A stretch of DNA of 64,000 nt from Bifiguratus adelaidae (taxonomy: Eukaryota > Mucoromycota > Endogonomycetes > Endogonales). Below are positions 63,401 to 64,000 of the stretch, piece by piece. Within the stretch, counting starts at the first letter, position 1. Each line of letters opens with the position of its first letter. The notes under the pieces are model-generated. The model was not told the origin of the DNA. It ran no database searches and saw only the letters and a program-made list of their open reading frames with translations. The stretch spans positions 84,326 through 148,325 of the forward strand of contig MVBO01000029.1 in assembly GCA_002261195.1 (NCBI GenBank), in the 5' to 3' direction. The translations under genes and the position numbers were made by a program.

Positions 63401-64000
63401 AATTTGCATGCGAATTGTTTGTTAATTCTTATGTTCTACAGACACCACTTGATCGTGAGGAAGCTCAAGAGAGTAGGCAGTCTGACACTGCCGAGACAGT
63501 GGCCATCCTTATACCATCTCACGCACGTCGGCCGGGATACACGAGTCTGCTCCCTACCCAGGTTTCCAGGAGCTCAATTGCTCCAAGGATACCTCAAATC
63601 GCCATTCAGGTTGTTAACATACCCGATGACGAATTTGAATTCCAAGAAGAGCAGGCAAGACGTCGTGCTGCCGCACATCTAAGGAAAAGAAGAGCGACGT
63701 TCATCCGCAATCAATGGTCCATATCTTCGCTTACAGATCTAGAACGACATGCCATGGAGTCGTCAACATCCTTCGAAGTACTTGACGCAAACATCACGGC
63801 TCTTGGGACTTCCATCATGGAGTTAAGAGCCGCAATAAGCAAGCCATCACTGCCGAAAATTATCGGTTCGTATGAAATCAAGTCAAAGATTTCTGCAGTG
63901 GCATACTGGAATTGCCTGCACACCTGCGAACACATCCAGTCTTTTATAACTCATTGGTAAAAAGATAATGTAACAAACGCCTTGCCCCCCCCCCCCCGAA

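Overview
This window is nuclear DNA from a filamentous fungus. Supported genes carry many short GT-AG introns (mostly 38-77 nt), and the gene set is typical of fungi: Rpd3-type deacetylase, Gcn4-like bZIP, Rck2/Srk1-like kinase, Mlp1/TPR, HET domain and Ty3/gypsy chromovirus. I cannot place it more precisely; Basidiomycota or an early-diverging lineage would both fit. Exon models below were built by hand from splice signals, frame continuity and family resemblance.

Positions 1 to about 35.7 kb form a compact, intact gene-rich block. In order it holds the start of a mitochondrial protein gene, a hypothetical gene, splicing factor Cactin, a C2H2 regulator, an Rpd3 histone deacetylase divergent from a Chz1-like H2A.Z chaperone, a secreted zinc metalloprotease, an acyl-CoA-binding/ankyrin protein divergent (34 nt between start codons) from an OB-CCCH-methyltransferase fusion, a Gcn4-type bZIP with a decayed bZIP copy downstream, a secreted subtilase, an Rck2/Srk1-like kinase, a 1,950-residue TPR/Mlp1 nuclear basket protein, a DDX42-type DEAD-box helicase, and a disordered repeat protein. 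The block ends with three consecutive small secreted proteins: an LPMO-like protein, a DUF3455 protein and a GH25 lysozyme. Chromatin, RNA processing and mRNA export dominate the first 31 kb.

From about 36 kb to the end the character changes to a decayed accessory compartment. It contains the 5' half of a Ty3/gypsy element, a Crinkler-like relic, a large nucleotidyltransferase-ankyrin gene broken by stops and frameshifts, an assembly gap of 963 N, an intact intronless hybrid histidine kinase, a gypsy fragment, a truncated molybdenum-cofactor-sulfurase-like gene, a frameshifted HET-domain gene, and a piece of mitochondrial large rRNA with an antisense tRNA-Tyr (NUMT). It continues with the RT-to-chromodomain half of a chromovirus, a tautomerase with an internal deletion and a patatin fragment. 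Several nonsense codons in this half are what a single C-to-T change would give.

The observations most worth following are the three-domain OB-CCCH-methyltransferase protein, the cluster of possible GC-AG introns, the NUMT, the bZIP relic, the decaying nucleotidyltransferase-ankyrin gene and the intronless kinase beside the gap.
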